Source: Photobacterium arenosum
Lineage (GTDB): Bacteria; Pseudomonadota; Gammaproteobacteria; Enterobacterales; Vibrionaceae
Direction of reading: 5' to 3'
DNA length: 64,000 bases
Assembly (NCBI RefSeq): GCF_014841115.1
Contig: NZ_JACYTP010000003.1
Span: 310,001 to 374,000, forward strand
The notes beneath the pieces were generated by a model. The model was not told where the DNA came from and searched no databases. It saw only the letters and a program-made list of their open reading frames with translations. This document shows, in pieces, positions 37,532 to 48,733 of the stretch. The position numbers and the translations under genes were made by a program. Within the stretch, counting starts at the first letter, position 1. The number at the start of each line of letters is the position of its first letter.

Positions 37532-40174
37532 ATGAGCGATCTTGCAAAAGAGATCACGCCGGTAAACATTGAAGAGGAGCTGAAAGGCTCATACCTCGAC
37601 TACGCGATGTCAGTCATCGTGGGTCGTGCTCTTCCTGATGTGCGTGATGGCCTGAAGCCGGTACATCGCCGCGTACTATTCGCGATGAACGTACTCGGTA
37701 ATGACTGGAATAAACCATACAAAAAATCTGCCCGTGTTGTGGGCGACGTGATCGGTAAATATCACCCTCATGGTGATAGTGCGGTATACGACACCATTGT
37801 TCGTATGGCACAACCTTTCTCCCTTCGTTATATGCTGGTTGACGGCCAGGGTAACTTCGGTTCCATTGATGGCGACTCAGCCGCAGCAATGCGTTATACC
37901 GAAGTGCGGATGAGCAAAATTGCTCACGAACTGCTGGCCGACCTGGATAAAGAAACTGTCGACTTTGTTGACAACTACGATGGCACAGAGCGTATTCCTG
38001 CTGTGTTGCCAACCAAAATTCCTAACCTGCTGGTTAACGGTGCGTCCGGTATTGCCGTAGGTATGGCGACCAATATTCCACCGCATAATTTGGGTGAGGT
38101 GATTGACGGCTGTCTGGCATTTATGGACAACGATCAAATTACCATCGACCAGCTGATGGAATATATACCTGGCCCCGATTTCCCGACAGCGGCGATGATC
38201 AGTGGTCGTAAAGGTATTATTGACGCTTATAAAACGGGGCGCGGTAAAGTTTACATGCGCTCTAAAGCCGATATTGAATCAGACAAAAATGGTAAAGAAA
38301 CCATCGTTGTCACCGAGATTCCCTATCAGGTCAACAAAGCGCGTCTGATTGAAAAAATCGCTGAACTGGTCAAAGAGAAAAAAGTCGAGGGCATCAGTGC
38401 ACTGCGTGATGAGTCTGATAAAGACGGTATGCGCATTGTTATTGAGTGTCGTCGTGACGCTGTAGCTGAGGTGGTACTGAATAACCTGTATGCACAGACT
38501 CAGCTGCAGACTACGTTCGGTATCAACATGGTGGCGCTGGATAAAAATGGCCAGCCTAAGCTTTTCAATCTGAAAGAGATGCTGGAAAGCTTTGTTAACC
38601 ACCGCCGTGAAGTTGTGACACGTCGTACCATCTTTGAACTGCGTAAAGCGCGTGAGCGTGCACATATTCTGGAAGGTCTGGCGATTGCACTGGTCAATAT
38701 TGATGAAATCATCGATCTGATCCGTCAGGCGGCGACGCCGCAAATTGCCCGTGAAGGCCTGTTGGCCCGTCCATGGCAATTGGGTGACGTAGCAGCCATG
38801 CTGGAACGTGCCGGTGTGGATGCGGCTCGCCCTGAGTGGCTGGCTGCTGAGCTGGGTGTTCGTGATGGTATGTACTACCTGACGGAACAACAGGCACAGG
38901 CAATTCTGGATCTGCGTTTGCACAAGCTGACCGGTCTGGAACACGAGAAGATTCTCGACGAGTACAAAGGTCTGTTGACTCAGATCGAAGAGCTGATGCT
39001 GATCCTGAGCAGTGCTGAGCGCTTGATGGAAGTGATTCGTGGTGAACTTGAGCTTGCCCGAGAGCAGTTCAATGATGTTCGCCGTACCGAAATCACAGCG
39101 GCCAGCCACGATATCGATCTGGAAGATCTGATCACTCAGGAAGACGTGGTGGTGACTTTGTCTCACCATGGCTATGTGAAATATCAGCTGCTGGCTGATT
39201 ACGAAGCACAGCGTCGCGGTGGTAAAGGCCGAGCAGCAACGCGTATGAAGGATGAAGACTTCATTGAGCGTCTGCTGGTTGCCAATACCCACGATACTAT
39301 CCTGTGCTTCTCAAGCCGCGGCCGGATGTACTGGCTGAAGGTTTATCAGTTGCCGCAGGCTAGCCGGACAGCACGTGGCAAGCCGATTGTGAATATTCTG
39401 CCGCTGGAAGAGAATGAGCGTATTACCGCAATTCTGCCGGTGAAAGAATATGAAGAAGATAAGTTTATCTTCATGGCAACGGCCGACGGTACGGTTAAGA
39501 AAACACCGCTGACTGATTTCAGCCGTCCTCGCAGCGCCGGTATTATTGCCGTGAACCTGCGTGAAGGTGACTCACTGATTGGTGTGAATATCACTGACAG
39601 CAGCAATGACATTATGTTGTTCTCTGCCGCCGGTAAAGTGGTGCGCTTCTCTGAAGAACAAGTGCGTGGCATGGGCCGTACGGCGGCAGGTGTCCGCGGT
39701 ATCAAGCTGGCCAATGACGACAAAGTGGTGTCGCTCATCGTACCTGGCAATGAAGGCGATGTGCTGACTGTGACTGAAAACGGTTACGGTAAGCGTACCA
39801 GCCTGGAAGAGTACCCAGCGAAGAGCCGTGCAACTCAGGGTGTTGTTTCCATCAAAGTCTCCGAGCGTAATGGCTCTGTGGTCGGTGCAGTTCAGGTACA
39901 GGAGGGTGATGAATTCATGATGATCACCAATGCCGGTACTCTGGTGCGTACCCGTGTCGCAGAAGTCAGCCGCGTAGGTCGAAATACTCAGGGGGTTACC
40001 CTTATCCGTACAGCAGAAGATGAACAAGTTGTTGGTCTTCAGCGAATTGAGGAACCTGAGGATGACGAGTTGCTGCAAGTTGACGGCGAAGAAGTTGTGG
40101 CGGAAGTGACAACGGATACCGATACGGTATTGCCTGAAGAAGGCGATGAAGCCAAAGACAGCAGCGAAGACTGA
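37532..40174 (+). CDS. gyrA: DNA gyrase subunit A
   Basis: Breakage-reunion subunit of gyrase, which introduces negative supercoils. 880 residues, full length. The N-terminus aligns without gaps to E. coli, placing Ser83 and Asp87 ([10 protein letters not shown]) and the catalytic Tyr122 (AMRYTE) in their usual positions; these are the quinolone-sensitive residues. The coiled-coil/tower region and the C-terminal beta-pinwheel with the GyrA box QRRGGKG (in [12 protein letters not shown]) are present. The C-terminus is a long acidic tail ([12 protein letters not shown]), as in relatives. ATG 37532 follows TGAGGG. A strong terminator follows. Confidence 0.98.
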   Translation: MSDLAKEITPVNIEEELKGSYLDYAMSVIVGRALPDVRDGLKPVHRRVLFAMNVLGNDWNKPYKKSARVVGDVIGKYHPHGDSAVYDTIVRMAQPFSLRYMLVDGQGNFGSIDGDSAAAMRYTEVRMSKIAHELLADLDKETVDFVDNYDGTERIPAVLPTKIPNLLVNGASGIAVGMATNIPPHNLGEVIDGCLAFMDNDQITIDQLMEYIPGPDFPTAAMISGRKGIIDAYKTGRGKVYMRSKADIESDKNGKETIVVTEIPYQVNKARLIEKIAELVKEKKVEGISALRDESDKDGMRIVIECRRDAVAEVVLNNLYAQTQLQTTFGINMVALDKNGQPKLFNLKEMLESFVNHRREVVTRRTIFELRKARERAHILEGLAIALVNIDEIIDLIRQAATPQIAREGLLARPWQLGDVAAMLERAGVDAARPEWLAAELGVRDGMYYLTEQQAQAILDLRLHKLTGLEHEKILDEYKGLLTQIEELMLILSSAERLMEVIRGELELAREQFNDVRRTEITAASHDIDLEDLITQEDVVVTLSHHGYVKYQLLADYEAQRRGGKGRAATRMKDEDFIERLLVANTHDTILCFSSRGRMYWLKVYQLPQASRTARGKPIVNILPLEENERITAILPVKEYEEDKFIFMATADGTVKKTPLTDFSRPRSAGIIAVNLREGDSLIGVNITDSSNDIMLFSAAGKVVRFSEEQVRGMGRTAAGVRGIKLANDDKVVSLIVPGNEGDVLTVTENGYGKRTSLEEYPAKSRATQGVVSIKVSERNGSVVGAVQVQEGDEFMMITNAGTLVRTRVAEVSRVGRNTQGVTLIRTAEDEQVVGLQRIEEPEDDELLQVDGEEVVAEVTTDTDTVLPEEGDEAKDSSED

Positions 40175-40189
40175 TTGTTAGCTTAACCT

Positions 40190-40219
40190 AAAAAACGCAG
40201 CTCAGAGCTGCGTTTTTTT
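40190..40219 (+). terminator. Intrinsic terminator after gyrA
   Basis: AAAAAACGCAG/CTGCGTTTTTT stem with CTCAGAG between the arms, followed by more T. Confidence 0.92.
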
Positions 40220-40412
40220 ATAACATTTTTTTAGCAAAATGCCTCTCTTGTTTGTTTCGCTGGCGTTTATCGGTATTTTTTATTGTTTACTCAACAAAAA
40301 AGGTTTTCAGCAACGAATGAAAGGTGTAAAAAAATAAAACACAGATCCGGTTATTCATGATGTTGATAACAGGGTCACCACATTTTCGCAAAGCAGGAGC
40401 ATGTTTCTCATC

Positions 40413-41495
40413 ATGGATAAGGTTTATAACTTTTGTGCAGGTCCAGCAATGATGCCAGCAGAAGTGTTGGTAAAAGCCCAACAGGAATTGGTGAACTGGA
40501 ATGGTCTGGGAACCTCGGTCATGGAGATCAGCCACCGAAGTAAAGACTTTATCGCTGTAGCAGAACAGTCTGAGCGCGATTTACGTGACCTGCTGGCTAT
40601 TCCTGACAACTATCATGTTCTTTTCTGCCACGGTGGTGCACGGGCACAATTTGCTGCCGTGCCGATGAACCTGCTGGGCGATGCCACCACGGCGGATTAC
40701 ATTGATGGCGGTTACTGGGCACAGAGTGCTGTCGACGAAGCCCAGAAATATTGCCAGCCGAATGTTATCGATATCACTTGCGAGCGTGATGGCAAAAAAG
40801 CGGTTCTGCCGGCGAGTGACTGGGCGCTGACTGAACAGGCGGCCTATGTGCATTTCTGCCCGAATGAGACTATCGACGGTATTGAGATCCGTGACTTGCC
40901 ACAGACGGACAAGCCGATTGTTGCCGATATGTCTTCTACCATTTTGTCGCGCAAAATCGATGTGTCACAGTACGGGGTGATCTACGCCGGGGCGCAGAAA
41001 AATATCGGCCCTGCTGGCCTGACAATCGTGATTGTTCGTGATGATTTACTGGGTCTGGCCAAAGACATCCTGCCAAGCATACTGGATTACAAAGTGCTGG
41101 CAGAGAAAGAATCTATGTTTAATACACCACCTACCTTTGCCTGGTATCTGGCTGGTGAAGTGTTCAAGTGGCTGAAAGCCATCGGTGGCGTAGAAGTGAT
41201 GCAGGCGCGCAATGAAGCGAAAGCGAAATTGCTTTATGATTTTATTGATCAGTCTGATTTTTATCGCAATGAGGTGCATCAGGCTAACCGTTCATTGATG
41301 AATGTTCCTTTCCAGCTGAAAAATGCGGAACTGGATAAAGCCTTCTTGCAACAGGCGGATGCCGCGGGTTTGAAAGCCTTGGCTGGTCACCGTGTGGTTG
41401 GCGGTATGCGGGCCTCTATTTATAACGCGATGCCGATTGAAGGCGTGCAGGCGCTGGTCGACTTCATGGCGGTATTCGAACGCGACAATGCCTGA
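40413..41495 (+). CDS. serC: Phosphoserine aminotransferase
   Basis: PLP enzyme of serine synthesis that also acts in pyridoxal 5'-phosphate synthesis. 360 residues from ATG 40413 ([18 protein letters not shown]), which matches the E. coli length. The in-frame ATG at 40401 is also possible, since AGGAG lies just before it but too close. Motifs: [29 protein letters not shown], the Schiff-base lysine in [12 protein letters not shown], and [16 protein letters not shown]. The next conserved gene is aroA, as in the E. coli serC-aroA operon, but here a terminator and a 460-base gap separate them. Confidence 0.95.
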   Translation: MDKVYNFCAGPAMMPAEVLVKAQQELVNWNGLGTSVMEISHRSKDFIAVAEQSERDLRDLLAIPDNYHVLFCHGGARAQFAAVPMNLLGDATTADYIDGGYWAQSAVDEAQKYCQPNVIDITCERDGKKAVLPASDWALTEQAAYVHFCPNETIDGIEIRDLPQTDKPIVADMSSTILSRKIDVSQYGVIYAGAQKNIGPAGLTIVIVRDDLLGLAKDILPSILDYKVLAEKESMFNTPPTFAWYLAGEVFKWLKAIGGVEVMQARNEAKAKLLYDFIDQSDFYRNEVHQANRSLMNVPFQLKNAELDKAFLQQADAAGLKALAGHRVVGGMRASIYNAMPIEGVQALVDFMAVFERDNA

Positions 41496-41513
41496 GTAAA
41501 GAACCTCTGCCGT

Positions 41514-41537
41514 CAAGCCGCCTGATAAGGCGGCTTG
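41514..41537 (+). terminator. Intrinsic terminator after serC
   Basis: Perfect 10-bp stem CAAGCCGCCT/AGGCGGCTTG with a GATA loop, followed by TTTGTTTAT. Confidence 0.85.
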
Positions 41538-41548
41538 TTTGTTTATGT

Positions 41549-41804
41549 CTGGCGATTGCCGCTGAAGGTCAGCTGAGCGCCGTGGAAGTGGACTTTGAAC
41601 AGTCTTCTTCTCAGATCGCAACGGTTCGGTTCAGTTGAAGGGACAGCGCAGTATGTTAATGGCTCGCTGTCTGTGAATGGCGTTGAATTGCTGATGATCT
41701 CAATGGTTCGCCTGGAGGACGGTTTGACGAAAGCCTCCTCGGACGGGCAGTGGGTTGAGTTGGAATGTTATTTTGATGGCTCGGCCGTCAGCCAGTGTAA
41801 ATGA
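41549..41804 (+). pseudogene. Small frameshifted reading frame between serC and aroA
   Basis: Two overlapping frames both look protein-like. The first (41549-41638) reads LAIAAEGQLSAVEVDFEQ then SSSQIATVRFS before a TGA. The second, offset by one base, continues from about 41634 to 41804 with VEGTAQYVNGSLSVNGVELL and ends ...YFDGSAVSQCK. Joined near 41630, they would make a small exported-type protein with a hydrophobic N-terminus (VCLCLAIAA), but no start codon is found. It is either a decayed gene or one with a sequencing error. No family is recognised. Its position in the serC-aroA gap would otherwise be unexplained. Confidence 0.35.
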
Positions 41805-41957
41805 CCCTGTCACAAGGTTTCGCAAGCAGGGTTTATCCCCTGTCAGGCTCAGTCTGGCGCGGGATGGCGCGTTTTGAGCCCTGGGATGACTAGCATCACT
41901 TCGAAATATTGGTTACTCTGCGGAAACGCAAATACAACAGGATAGAAAAATCACCCA

Positions 41958-43241
41958 ATGGAGAGTTTAACTTTACAGCCAATTCAGCGTATTGACGGGG
42001 AAGTGAACCTGCCAGGTTCCAAAAGTGTGTCTAACCGGGCGCTCTTGCTGGCAGCACTGGCGAACGGCACGACGCGTCTGACGAATCTGCTCGACAGTGA
42101 CGATATCCGTCACATGCTCAATGCTCTCACCAAGCTGGGCGTTTCGTATCAGCTTTCAGAGGATAAAACCGTCTGTGAAGTACAGGGACTGGGTCAGGCA
42201 TTTCATGCCAAACAGCCGCTTGAGCTGTTTCTGGGCAACGCGGGTACGGCTATGCGTCCGTTAGCTGCGGCCTTGAGTTTAGGTTCGGGTGAGTATGTGC
42301 TGACCGGAGAGCCGCGGATGAAAGAGCGCCCGATTGGCCATTTGGTCGACGCACTGCGCAGTGCCGGTGCGGATATTACTTACCTCGAAAATGAAGGTTT
42401 CCCGCCGCTGAACATTAAGGGAGCCGACCTCAAAGGCGGTGAAGTAGAGATTGATGGCTCAATTTCCAGCCAGTTTCTGACTGCATTTCTGATGACCGCA
42501 CCTCTGGCGTCAGAAGAGACAGTGATCCGTATCAAAGGTGAGCTGGTTTCTAAACCCTACATTGATATTACCCTGCACATCATGGCGCAATTTGGGGTAC
42601 AGGTCGAGAACGACAACTATCAGCGCTTTATCGTAAAAGGTGGCCAGCAGTACCAGGCACCGGGTGATTTTATGGTAGAAGGAGATGCTTCTTCCGCTTC
42701 ATATTTTCTTGCTGCCGCAGCCATTAAAGGCGGTACTGTGAAAGTTACCGGAATTGGTAAATCCAGTATCCAGGGCGATACCCAGTTTGCTGAAGCACTG
42801 GCGGCTATGGGTGCTGAGATAGAGTGGGGTGATAACTATGTCATCGCCCGTCGCGGTACGCTTCATGGTGTGGATATGGATTTTAACCATATCCCGGATG
42901 CGGCCATGACCATTGCCACAACGGCATTGTTTGCTGAAGGGACGACGGCTATCCGTAATGTCTATAACTGGCGTGTAAAAGAAACGGATCGTTTATCCGC
43001 CATGGCAACTGAGCTGCGTAAAGTGGGCGCGACAGTCGAGGAAGGCGAAGATTACATTATCATCACACCTCCGGCGCAGTTGCAGCATGCTGCCATCGAC
43101 ACCTACGACGATCACCGCATGGCGATGTGTTTTTCGTTAGTTGCGCTGAGCGAAGATACACCGGTGACGATTAATGATCCCAAGTGTACCTCAAAAACGT
43201 TCCCGGATTACTTTGAGAAACTGGCCGCATTAAGCCATTGA
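41958..43241 (+). CDS. aroA: 3-phosphoshikimate 1-carboxyvinyltransferase (EPSP synthase)
   Basis: Sixth step of the shikimate pathway, feeding chorismate to trp, tyr and phe synthesis. 427 residues. Motifs: [20 protein letters not shown] at residues 18-37, [15 protein letters not shown] (PEP/glyphosate-site Gly), [28 protein letters not shown] and [12 protein letters not shown]. The sequence has the glyphosate-sensitive class I features. The gene lies upstream of cmk and rpsA, in the E. coli order, but with its own terminator. Confidence 0.97.
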   Translation: MESLTLQPIQRIDGEVNLPGSKSVSNRALLLAALANGTTRLTNLLDSDDIRHMLNALTKLGVSYQLSEDKTVCEVQGLGQAFHAKQPLELFLGNAGTAMRPLAAALSLGSGEYVLTGEPRMKERPIGHLVDALRSAGADITYLENEGFPPLNIKGADLKGGEVEIDGSISSQFLTAFLMTAPLASEETVIRIKGELVSKPYIDITLHIMAQFGVQVENDNYQRFIVKGGQQYQAPGDFMVEGDASSASYFLAAAAIKGGTVKVTGIGKSSIQGDTQFAEALAAMGAEIEWGDNYVIARRGTLHGVDMDFNHIPDAAMTIATTALFAEGTTAIRNVYNWRVKETDRLSAMATELRKVGATVEEGEDYIIITPPAQLQHAAIDTYDDHRMAMCFSLVALSEDTPVTINDPKCTSKTFPDYFEKLAALSH

Positions 43242-43265
43242 TCCACTTCCTCAGATTTGTCCCTG

Positions 43266-43288
43266 TCACCCAGCTTAAGGCTGGGTGA
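43266..43288 (+). terminator. Intrinsic terminator after aroA
   Basis: TCACCCAGC/GCTGGGTGA stem with a TTAAG loop, followed by TTTTTTT. Confidence 0.9.
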
Positions 43289-43329
43289 TTTTTTTCCCGA
43301 CTGGAAGTGCCTCCAGGGCAAATTTACCG

Positions 43330-43335
43330 TATAAT
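43330..43335 (+). promoter_or_regulatory. Candidate -10 element for cmk-rpsA
   Basis: A perfect TATAAT 57 bases before the cmk start lies inside a small palindrome, CCGTATAATACGG. The -35 region is weak, which suggests activator dependence or misassignment. Confidence 0.45.
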
Positions 43336-43391
43336 ACGGCCCGCGTTGAAACAGCAAGTTTGCTGAAGGTTTAACAAATTCGGAGAATTCT

Positions 43392-44084
43392 ATGTCTACA
43401 AACGCACCAGTGATCACTGTTGATGGGCCAAGTGGAGCCGGTAAAGGAACACTTTGCATGCTGTTGGCAGATAAGCTGGGCTGGAATTTACTGGATTCTG
43501 GTGCTATTTACCGAGTACTGGCACTGGCAGCAATTCATCATGGTGTAGAACTGGACTCTGAAGCCGCATTGGTTCCACTGGCTGCGCATCTGGATGTGCA
43601 GTTCCTTGCAGAAGGCGAACTGGTGAAAGTGATTCTGGAAGGAGAGGACGTCTCTACCACATTACGTACTGAAGACGTTGGCAATGCAGCGTCAAAAGTT
43701 GCGGCATTACCTCGGGTGCGTGAAGCATTGTTACGCCGCCAGCGTGCATTTAGCGGAGAGCCTGGCCTGGTTGCGGATGGACGTGATATGGGTACAGTGG
43801 TTTTTCCTAACGCTGAAGTAAAAATTTTCCTGGATGCCAGCGCCGAAGAGCGCGCCAAACGCCGCATGAACCAGTTGCAACAAAAAGGCTTAAGTGTTAA
43901 CTTTGACAGTCTTTTAAGCGAAATTCAGGAGCGTGATGATCGCGACCGCAACCGTGCTGTTGCGCCATTACGCCCCGCAGCAGATGCTTTAGTGCTAGAC
44001 TCTACGCATCTGTTGATTGAGCAAGTGACCGAACTGGCGCTGGCTCACATTGAAGAAAAATTGTCGGCTGAGAAATCGGCCTGA
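43392..44084 (+). CDS. cmk: Cytidylate kinase
   Basis: Phosphorylates CMP and dCMP with ATP. 230 residues with the P-loop [13 protein letters not shown] near residue 10, [13 protein letters not shown] (CMP site), [13 protein letters not shown], and the lid region [27 protein letters not shown] precedes the ATG at good spacing. It is followed after 93 bases by rpsA, the classical cmk-rpsA pair. Confidence 0.96.
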   Translation: MSTNAPVITVDGPSGAGKGTLCMLLADKLGWNLLDSGAIYRVLALAAIHHGVELDSEAALVPLAAHLDVQFLAEGELVKVILEGEDVSTTLRTEDVGNAASKVAALPRVREALLRRQRAFSGEPGLVADGRDMGTVVFPNAEVKIFLDASAEERAKRRMNQLQQKGLSVNFDSLLSEIQERDDRDRNRAVAPLRPAADALVLDSTHLLIEQVTELALAHIEEKLSAEKSA

Positions 44085-44177
44085 TGGTATGTCGGTGTCA
44101 AGGAATGATAACTGACTTTGTTTTCAACCCCATGCGGTAGGATACCCATGGTTGTTCATATACTGAAGATTATTTAA

Positions 44178-45848
44178 ATGACTGAATCTTTTGCTCAACT
44201 CTTTGAAGAGTCTCTAAAAGAAATCGAAACACGCCCTGGCGCGATCGTTAAAGGTACTGTAGTTGCCATTGAGAACGGTTTCGTTCTGGTTGACGCTGGC
44301 CTGAAATCTGAGTCAGCTATTCCTGCTGAGCAGTTCAAAAATGCTGCTGGTGAGCTGGAAATCGAAGTTGGCGTTGAAGTTGACGTAGCTCTGGACGCGA
44401 TTGAAGACGGTTTCGGTGAAACTCAACTTTCTCGTGAGAAAGCGAAGCGTCACGAAGCTTGGATCCAGCTTGAGAAAGCTTACGAAGATGCTGAAACCGT
44501 TATTGGTATCATCAACGGTAAAGTTAAAGGTGGCTTCACTGTTGAGCTGAACGGCATCCGTGCGTTCCTGCCTGGTTCTCTGGTTGACGTTCGTCCAGTA
44601 CGTGACACTGCTCACCTGGAAGGCAAAGAGCTAGAGTTCAAAGTTATCAAGCTGGACCAGAAGCGCAACAACGTTGTTGTTTCTCGTCGTGCTGTTATCG
44701 AATCTGAAAACAGCGTTGAGCGTGATGAGCTGCTGGCTTCTCTGCAAGAAGGCATGGAAGTTAAAGGTATCGTTAAGAACCTGACTGACTACGGTGCATT
44801 CGTAGATCTGGGCGGTGTTGACGGCCTGCTGCACATCACTGACATGGCTTGGAAACGCGTTAAGCATCCATCAGAAATCGTTAATGTTGGTGACGAAATC
44901 AACGTTAAAGTTCTGAAGTTCGACCGTGAGCGTACTCGCGTATCTCTGGGTCTGAAGCAACTGGGTGAAGATCCATGGGTTGCTATCGCTAAGCGTTACC
45001 CAGAAGGCACTAAGCTGTCTGGTCGCGTAACTAACCTGACTGACTACGGCTGCTTCGTTGAAATCGAAGAAGGCGTTGAAGGTCTGGTACACGTGTCTGA
45101 AATGGACTGGACCAACAAGAACATCCACCCATCTAAAGTGGTTAACGTGGGTGACGAAGTTGAAGTTATGGTTCTGGACATCGACGAAGAACGTCGTCGT
45201 ATCAGCCTGGGTCTGAAGCAATGTAAAGCTAACCCTTGGCAGCAGTTCGCTGAAGCACAAGCTAAAGGCGACCGTGTAACTGGTAAGATCAAGTCTATCA
45301 CTGACTTCGGTATCTTCATCGGTCTGGACGGTGGCATTGACGGTCTGGTTCACCTGTCTGACATTTCTTGGAATGTTGCAGGCGAAGACGCTGTTCGTGA
45401 CTTCAAGAAAGGCGACGAGATTTCAGCAGTTGTTCTGGCTGTTGATGCTGAGCGTGAGCGTATCTCTCTGGGCGTTAAGCAAATCGAAGAAGACCCGTTC
45501 AACAGCTTCGTAGCTCTGAACAAGAAAGGTACTCTGATAAACGGTAAAGTGCTTGCCGTTGATGCTAAAGGCGCAACCATTGAGCTGGCTGAAGGCGTAG
45601 AAGGTTACCTGCGTGCATCTGAAGCTTCTCGTGACCGCGTAGAAGACGCAACTCTGGTTCTGTCTGAAGGCGATTCAGTTGAAGCGAAGTTCACCGGTGT
45701 TGACCGTAAGAACCGCGTTATCAACCTGTCTGTACGTGCGAAAGACGAAGACGAAGAGCAAGAAGCAATGGCTAGCCTGAACCAGCAGGACGAATCTGCA
45801 TTCGGTAATGCTATGGCTGACGCGTTTAAAGCGGCTAAAGGCGAATAA
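44178..45848 (+). CDS. rpsA: 30S ribosomal protein S1
   Basis: RNA-binding ribosomal protein needed for initiation on most mRNAs. 556 residues made of six S1 domains, for example [61 protein letters not shown] and [20 protein letters not shown]. Codon use is strongly biased to the common codons, unlike neighbours, as expected for very high expression. The 93-base leader carries no strong Shine-Dalgarno sequence, consistent with S1 autoregulation known in E. coli. A weak terminator and ihfB follow. Confidence 0.97.
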   Translation: MTESFAQLFEESLKEIETRPGAIVKGTVVAIENGFVLVDAGLKSESAIPAEQFKNAAGELEIEVGVEVDVALDAIEDGFGETQLSREKAKRHEAWIQLEKAYEDAETVIGIINGKVKGGFTVELNGIRAFLPGSLVDVRPVRDTAHLEGKELEFKVIKLDQKRNNVVVSRRAVIESENSVERDELLASLQEGMEVKGIVKNLTDYGAFVDLGGVDGLLHITDMAWKRVKHPSEIVNVGDEINVKVLKFDRERTRVSLGLKQLGEDPWVAIAKRYPEGTKLSGRVTNLTDYGCFVEIEEGVEGLVHVSEMDWTNKNIHPSKVVNVGDEVEVMVLDIDEERRRISLGLKQCKANPWQQFAEAQAKGDRVTGKIKSITDFGIFIGLDGGIDGLVHLSDISWNVAGEDAVRDFKKGDEISAVVLAVDAERERISLGVKQIEEDPFNSFVALNKKGTLINGKVLAVDAKGATIELAEGVEGYLRASEASRDRVEDATLVLSEGDSVEAKFTGVDRKNRVINLSVRAKDEDEEQEAMASLNQQDESAFGNAMADAFKAAKGE

Positions 45849-45854
45849 TTTGCC

Positions 45855-45880
45855 CCAAGGGGGGAAGCATTTTCCCCCTT
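45855..45880 (+). terminator. Probable weak terminator after rpsA
   Basis: AAGGGGGGAA and TTTCCCCCTT face each other across a GCAT loop, but one G/C pair is offset and no T run follows. Read-through into ihfB is likely. Confidence 0.5.
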
Positions 45881-45922
45881 AACGGTTATACTATTGAGAA
45901 ACATACTAAAAACGGGGTGATT

Positions 45923-46213
45923 ATGACAAAGTCTGAATTGATCGAAAGGCTGTGCAGCCAACAAACTCATCTTTCTGCCAAACAGGTAGAAGATGCGATC
46001 AAGGAAATCCTTGAGCATATGGCAACAACCCTTGCTGAAGGGGACCGTATTGAAATCCGTGGCTTTGGTAGTTTCTCTTTGCATTACCGTGCACCGCGCG
46101 TAGGGCGTAACCCGAAAACCGGTGATAAAGTGGAATTGGACGGCAAGTACGTTCCTCACTTTAAACCTGGTAAAGAGTTACGTGACCGCGTGAATGCACC
46201 GAATGCAGGATAA
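45923..46213 (+). CDS. ihfB: Integration host factor subunit beta
   Basis: DNA-bending nucleoid protein that acts with IhfA; for example, it assists sigma-54 promoters such as the psp promoter in this window. 96 residues. [11 protein letters not shown] start, [17 protein letters not shown] core and the intercalating proline segment [30 protein letters not shown] 45923 is preferred over GTG 45917. It follows rpsA, as in E. coli. A strong terminator ends it. Confidence 0.96.
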   Translation: MTKSELIERLCSQQTHLSAKQVEDAIKEILEHMATTLAEGDRIEIRGFGSFSLHYRAPRVGRNPKTGDKVELDGKYVPHFKPGKELRDRVNAPNAG

Positions 46214-46227
46214 TCGTATTTAGCACG

Positions 46228-46260
46228 AAAAAACGGCATGCTGTAAGTATGCCGTTTTTT
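46228..46260 (+). terminator. Intrinsic terminator after ihfB
   Basis: Perfect 12-bp stem AAAAAACGGCAT/ATGCCGTTTTTT with a 9-base loop; strong T run. Confidence 0.92.
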
Positions 46261-46342
46261 TATGTCTGTTGATCATGGTCTGATGAGTCGTTTTACTGCA
46301 TAATCTAATCATCAAGTTTTTGATCTAGTGAGAGGATTCACG

Positions 46343-46630
46343 ATGAAAATAGTAGGCATTATTATCTTGATAGCGTGTTTTTTACTAACGCTGGCGCTGG
46401 GTGCGCAGAATCAGGTGATGGTTGACTTCGATTTTCTGATAGCCAAAGGACAATTTCAGCTATCTACGCTTTTAGGTGCGACCTTCGGTATTGGATTTGC
46501 AATTGGTTGGTTGATTTGTGGCTCTATGTATCTGAAAGCCCGCTTCACAAAAAATCGTTTAACAAAAAAAGTCGCCAAACAAGAAAAAGAACTAGAGCAG
46601 TTGCGTTCTGTAGAGACCGCCAAGGAATAA
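46343..46630 (+). CDS. lapA: Lipopolysaccharide assembly protein A
   Basis: 95-residue inner-membrane protein (YciS) with two membrane segments: VGIIILIACFLLTLALGAQNQ and LLGATFGIGFAIGWLICGS. A charged coiled-coil C-terminus follows (KKVAKQEKELEQLRS). It works with LapB in controlling LpxC turnover by FtsH and thereby LPS synthesis. ATG 46343 has GAGAGGA six bases ahead; the longer frame from GTG 46328 would bury that site. lapB starts 8 bases after its stop. Confidence 0.92.
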   Translation: MKIVGIIILIACFLLTLALGAQNQVMVDFDFLIAKGQFQLSTLLGATFGIGFAIGWLICGSMYLKARFTKNRLTKKVAKQEKELEQLRSVETAKE

Positions 46631-46637
46631 TCACTTC

Positions 46638-47807
46638 ATGCTAGAGCTGTTGTTTCTGTTACTTCCTATTGCCGCAGCATATGGCTGGTACATGGGTAAC
46701 AGAAGCGCGAGTAATAAGCGGCAGGAAAAGTCTCATCACCTGTCACGCCAATATGTGACAGGCCTGAACCTGCTGCTCTCTGATCAGTCTGATAAAGCTG
46801 TCGATTTGTTTATTGAATTATTACAGGTTGATAGTGAAACGATAGATACTCACCTTGCCCTGGGGAACCTGTTCCGTAGCCGGGGTGAAGTTGATCGCGC
46901 TATTCGCATTCACCAAAACCTGATTGCCCGCCCGAACCTGACTATTGACCAACGTAACCTGGCATTGCAACAATTGGCTAAAGACTATATGGCTGCCGGG
47001 TTCTTCGATCGCGCAGAAAAAATCTTTGAGCAGTTGCTGGACGAGCCTGATCACAGAGAAGGGGCGTTGCAGCAGTTACTGACGATTTATCAGCAAACCC
47101 GAGAATGGGATAAAGCGATCGAAATGGCCAGTCAGTTGGTCAAGATGGGTAAAAATAAGCTCAGGCATGATATAGCGCATTATTGGTGTGAGCTGGCCAT
47201 GCTGGAACTGAGCGCGCATAATTCAGAAAAAGCCAAGCAACTGCTGAAGAAAGCACTGTCTGCCGACAAACACTGTGTACGTGCCTCAATCAGCACCGCC
47301 CGGATTCTTATCGCTGAAAAGAATTATAAATCTGCAGCGCAGCAGCTGGAAAAAGTCGCCGAGCAGGATGTGGATTACATTAGTGAAACCCTGCCAATGT
47401 TGCTGGAATGCTATGAAGCGACTCACAATGAGGATGGCTGGATAAAGTATCTTCACCACTGTGTTGACAACCATGCCGGGGCGACCGCTGAACTGATGCT
47501 TGCGGATGAGATTGCTCGTCATGAAGGCGCTATCATGGCGCAATCCTTTATGACGCGACAACTGCTGAAGAACCCAACGATGAAAGGCTTCTATCAGTTG
47601 ATGGATTATCATCTTGATGAAGCAGAAGAAGGCCGCGCCAAGGACAGTTTGTCCACGTTGCGCAGCCTGGTCGGTGAACAATTGAAAATGAAACCACATT
47701 ATCGTTGCGGTAAGTGCGGTTTTGAAAGTCATTCACTTTACTGGCAATGCCCGTCCTGCAAAGGGTGGGGGGCAGTGAAACCCATTCGAGGACTGGATGG
47801 GGAGTAA
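46638..47807 (+). CDS. lapB: Lipopolysaccharide assembly protein B
   Basis: 389-residue protein (YciM) with an N-terminal membrane anchor (LLFLLLPIAAAYGWYMG), about nine TPR repeats and a C-terminal rubredoxin-type zinc/iron site: CGKCGF and CPSCKGWG. It recruits FtsH to degrade LpxC and so balances LPS against phospholipid. The order ihfB-lapA-lapB-pyrF matches the related E. coli lapAB-pyrF order. Confidence 0.95.
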   Translation: MLELLFLLLPIAAAYGWYMGNRSASNKRQEKSHHLSRQYVTGLNLLLSDQSDKAVDLFIELLQVDSETIDTHLALGNLFRSRGEVDRAIRIHQNLIARPNLTIDQRNLALQQLAKDYMAAGFFDRAEKIFEQLLDEPDHREGALQQLLTIYQQTREWDKAIEMASQLVKMGKNKLRHDIAHYWCELAMLELSAHNSEKAKQLLKKALSADKHCVRASISTARILIAEKNYKSAAQQLEKVAEQDVDYISETLPMLLECYEATHNEDGWIKYLHHCVDNHAGATAELMLADEIARHEGAIMAQSFMTRQLLKNPTMKGFYQLMDYHLDEAEEGRAKDSLSTLRSLVGEQLKMKPHYRCGKCGFESHSLYWQCPSCKGWGAVKPIRGLDGE

Positions 47808-47906
47808 TGGCGACAAAGAGAATGTAAATTTGAAAGGGCTGATCACTGTGCGTGCTGGCCCTTTCTTTTGAAGATAGCAATGCAGAACAGAAGTCTAGGA
47901 GAAAGC

Positions 47907-48605
47907 ATGTTAGACCCAAAAGTGATAGTGGCACTGGATTACCCTACTCAGGATGCGGCACTGGCCTTTGTTGACCGCATTGAGCCAGGCAGTTGCCGAC
48001 TGAAAGTAGGCAAAGAAATGTTTACTTTGTTTGGGCCGGACTTTGTGCGTAAGTTACACGACAAAGGCCATTCCGTCTTTTTGGATCTTAAGTTTCACGA
48101 TATCCCGAATACCTGTTCCCGTGCGGTGAAAGCGGCGGCCGAACTCGGGGTGTGGATGGTGAATGTACACGCCAGTGGTGGTGAGCGCATGATGAGCGCC
48201 TCTCGTGAGATTCTGGAGCCTTACGGTAAAGACAGGCCGCTGTTGATTGCCGTCACTGTGCTGACCAGCATGGAAGCACAGGACTTGGCCGGGGTGGGTA
48301 TCTCCTGCTCACCAGAAGAACACGTACTGAATCTTGCGACTCTGACCAAGAACAGTGGGCTGGATGGCGTGGTATGTTCAGCACAGGAAGCGAGTCTGCT
48401 GAAGGCAAATCTGGGTGCTGAATTTAAACTGGTGACGCCGGGAATTCGCCCTGCCGGCAGTGCCGCGGGTGATCAGCGCCGTGTGATGACCCCTGCAGAA
48501 GCGGTGAAAGCAGGGTCAGATTATCTGGTCATCGGTCGTCCTATCACTCAGGCTGACGATCCGGCTGCAGTGCTGGCCGAGATCAACCGTTCTCTTCTGG
48601 CGTAA
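47907..48605 (+). CDS. pyrF: Orotidine 5'-phosphate decarboxylase
   Basis: Last step of UMP synthesis. 232 residues. Motifs: [33 protein letters not shown], the catalytic Asp-Lys-x-x-Asp array in [12 protein letters not shown], and TPGIRPAG, then [13 protein letters not shown] 47907 follows TAGGAGA; the upstream frame start at 47868 is rejected for lack of family support. It is about 100 bases after lapB. No clear terminator follows. Confidence 0.96.
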   Translation: MLDPKVIVALDYPTQDAALAFVDRIEPGSCRLKVGKEMFTLFGPDFVRKLHDKGHSVFLDLKFHDIPNTCSRAVKAAAELGVWMVNVHASGGERMMSASREILEPYGKDRPLLIAVTVLTSMEAQDLAGVGISCSPEEHVLNLATLTKNSGLDGVVCSAQEASLLKANLGAEFKLVTPGIRPAGSAAGDQRRVMTPAEAVKAGSDYLVIGRPITQADDPAAVLAEINRSLLA

Positions 48606-48733
48606 TTTTCTCTTCCTATACTGCCTCTGTCTCTCTATGTCATCCTCGCTCCGGCGGGGTTGTTTTTACAGCACTTCAGGATGTTTCTTACACTTTTACT
48701 TGTAAGTACAGATAATAAAGCCGTAGAGAGCAT

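Noticed and set aside
38279-39292. Long open frame (337 codons) on the strand opposite gyrA
   Set aside because: It lies wholly inside gyrA, has no ribosome binding site or recognisable motifs, and its composition is that of an antisense shadow.
41820-41900. Possible terminator or regulatory RNA (GGCTCA..TGAGCC) before aroA
   Set aside because: The arms are short, the inner pairing is poor and no T run follows.
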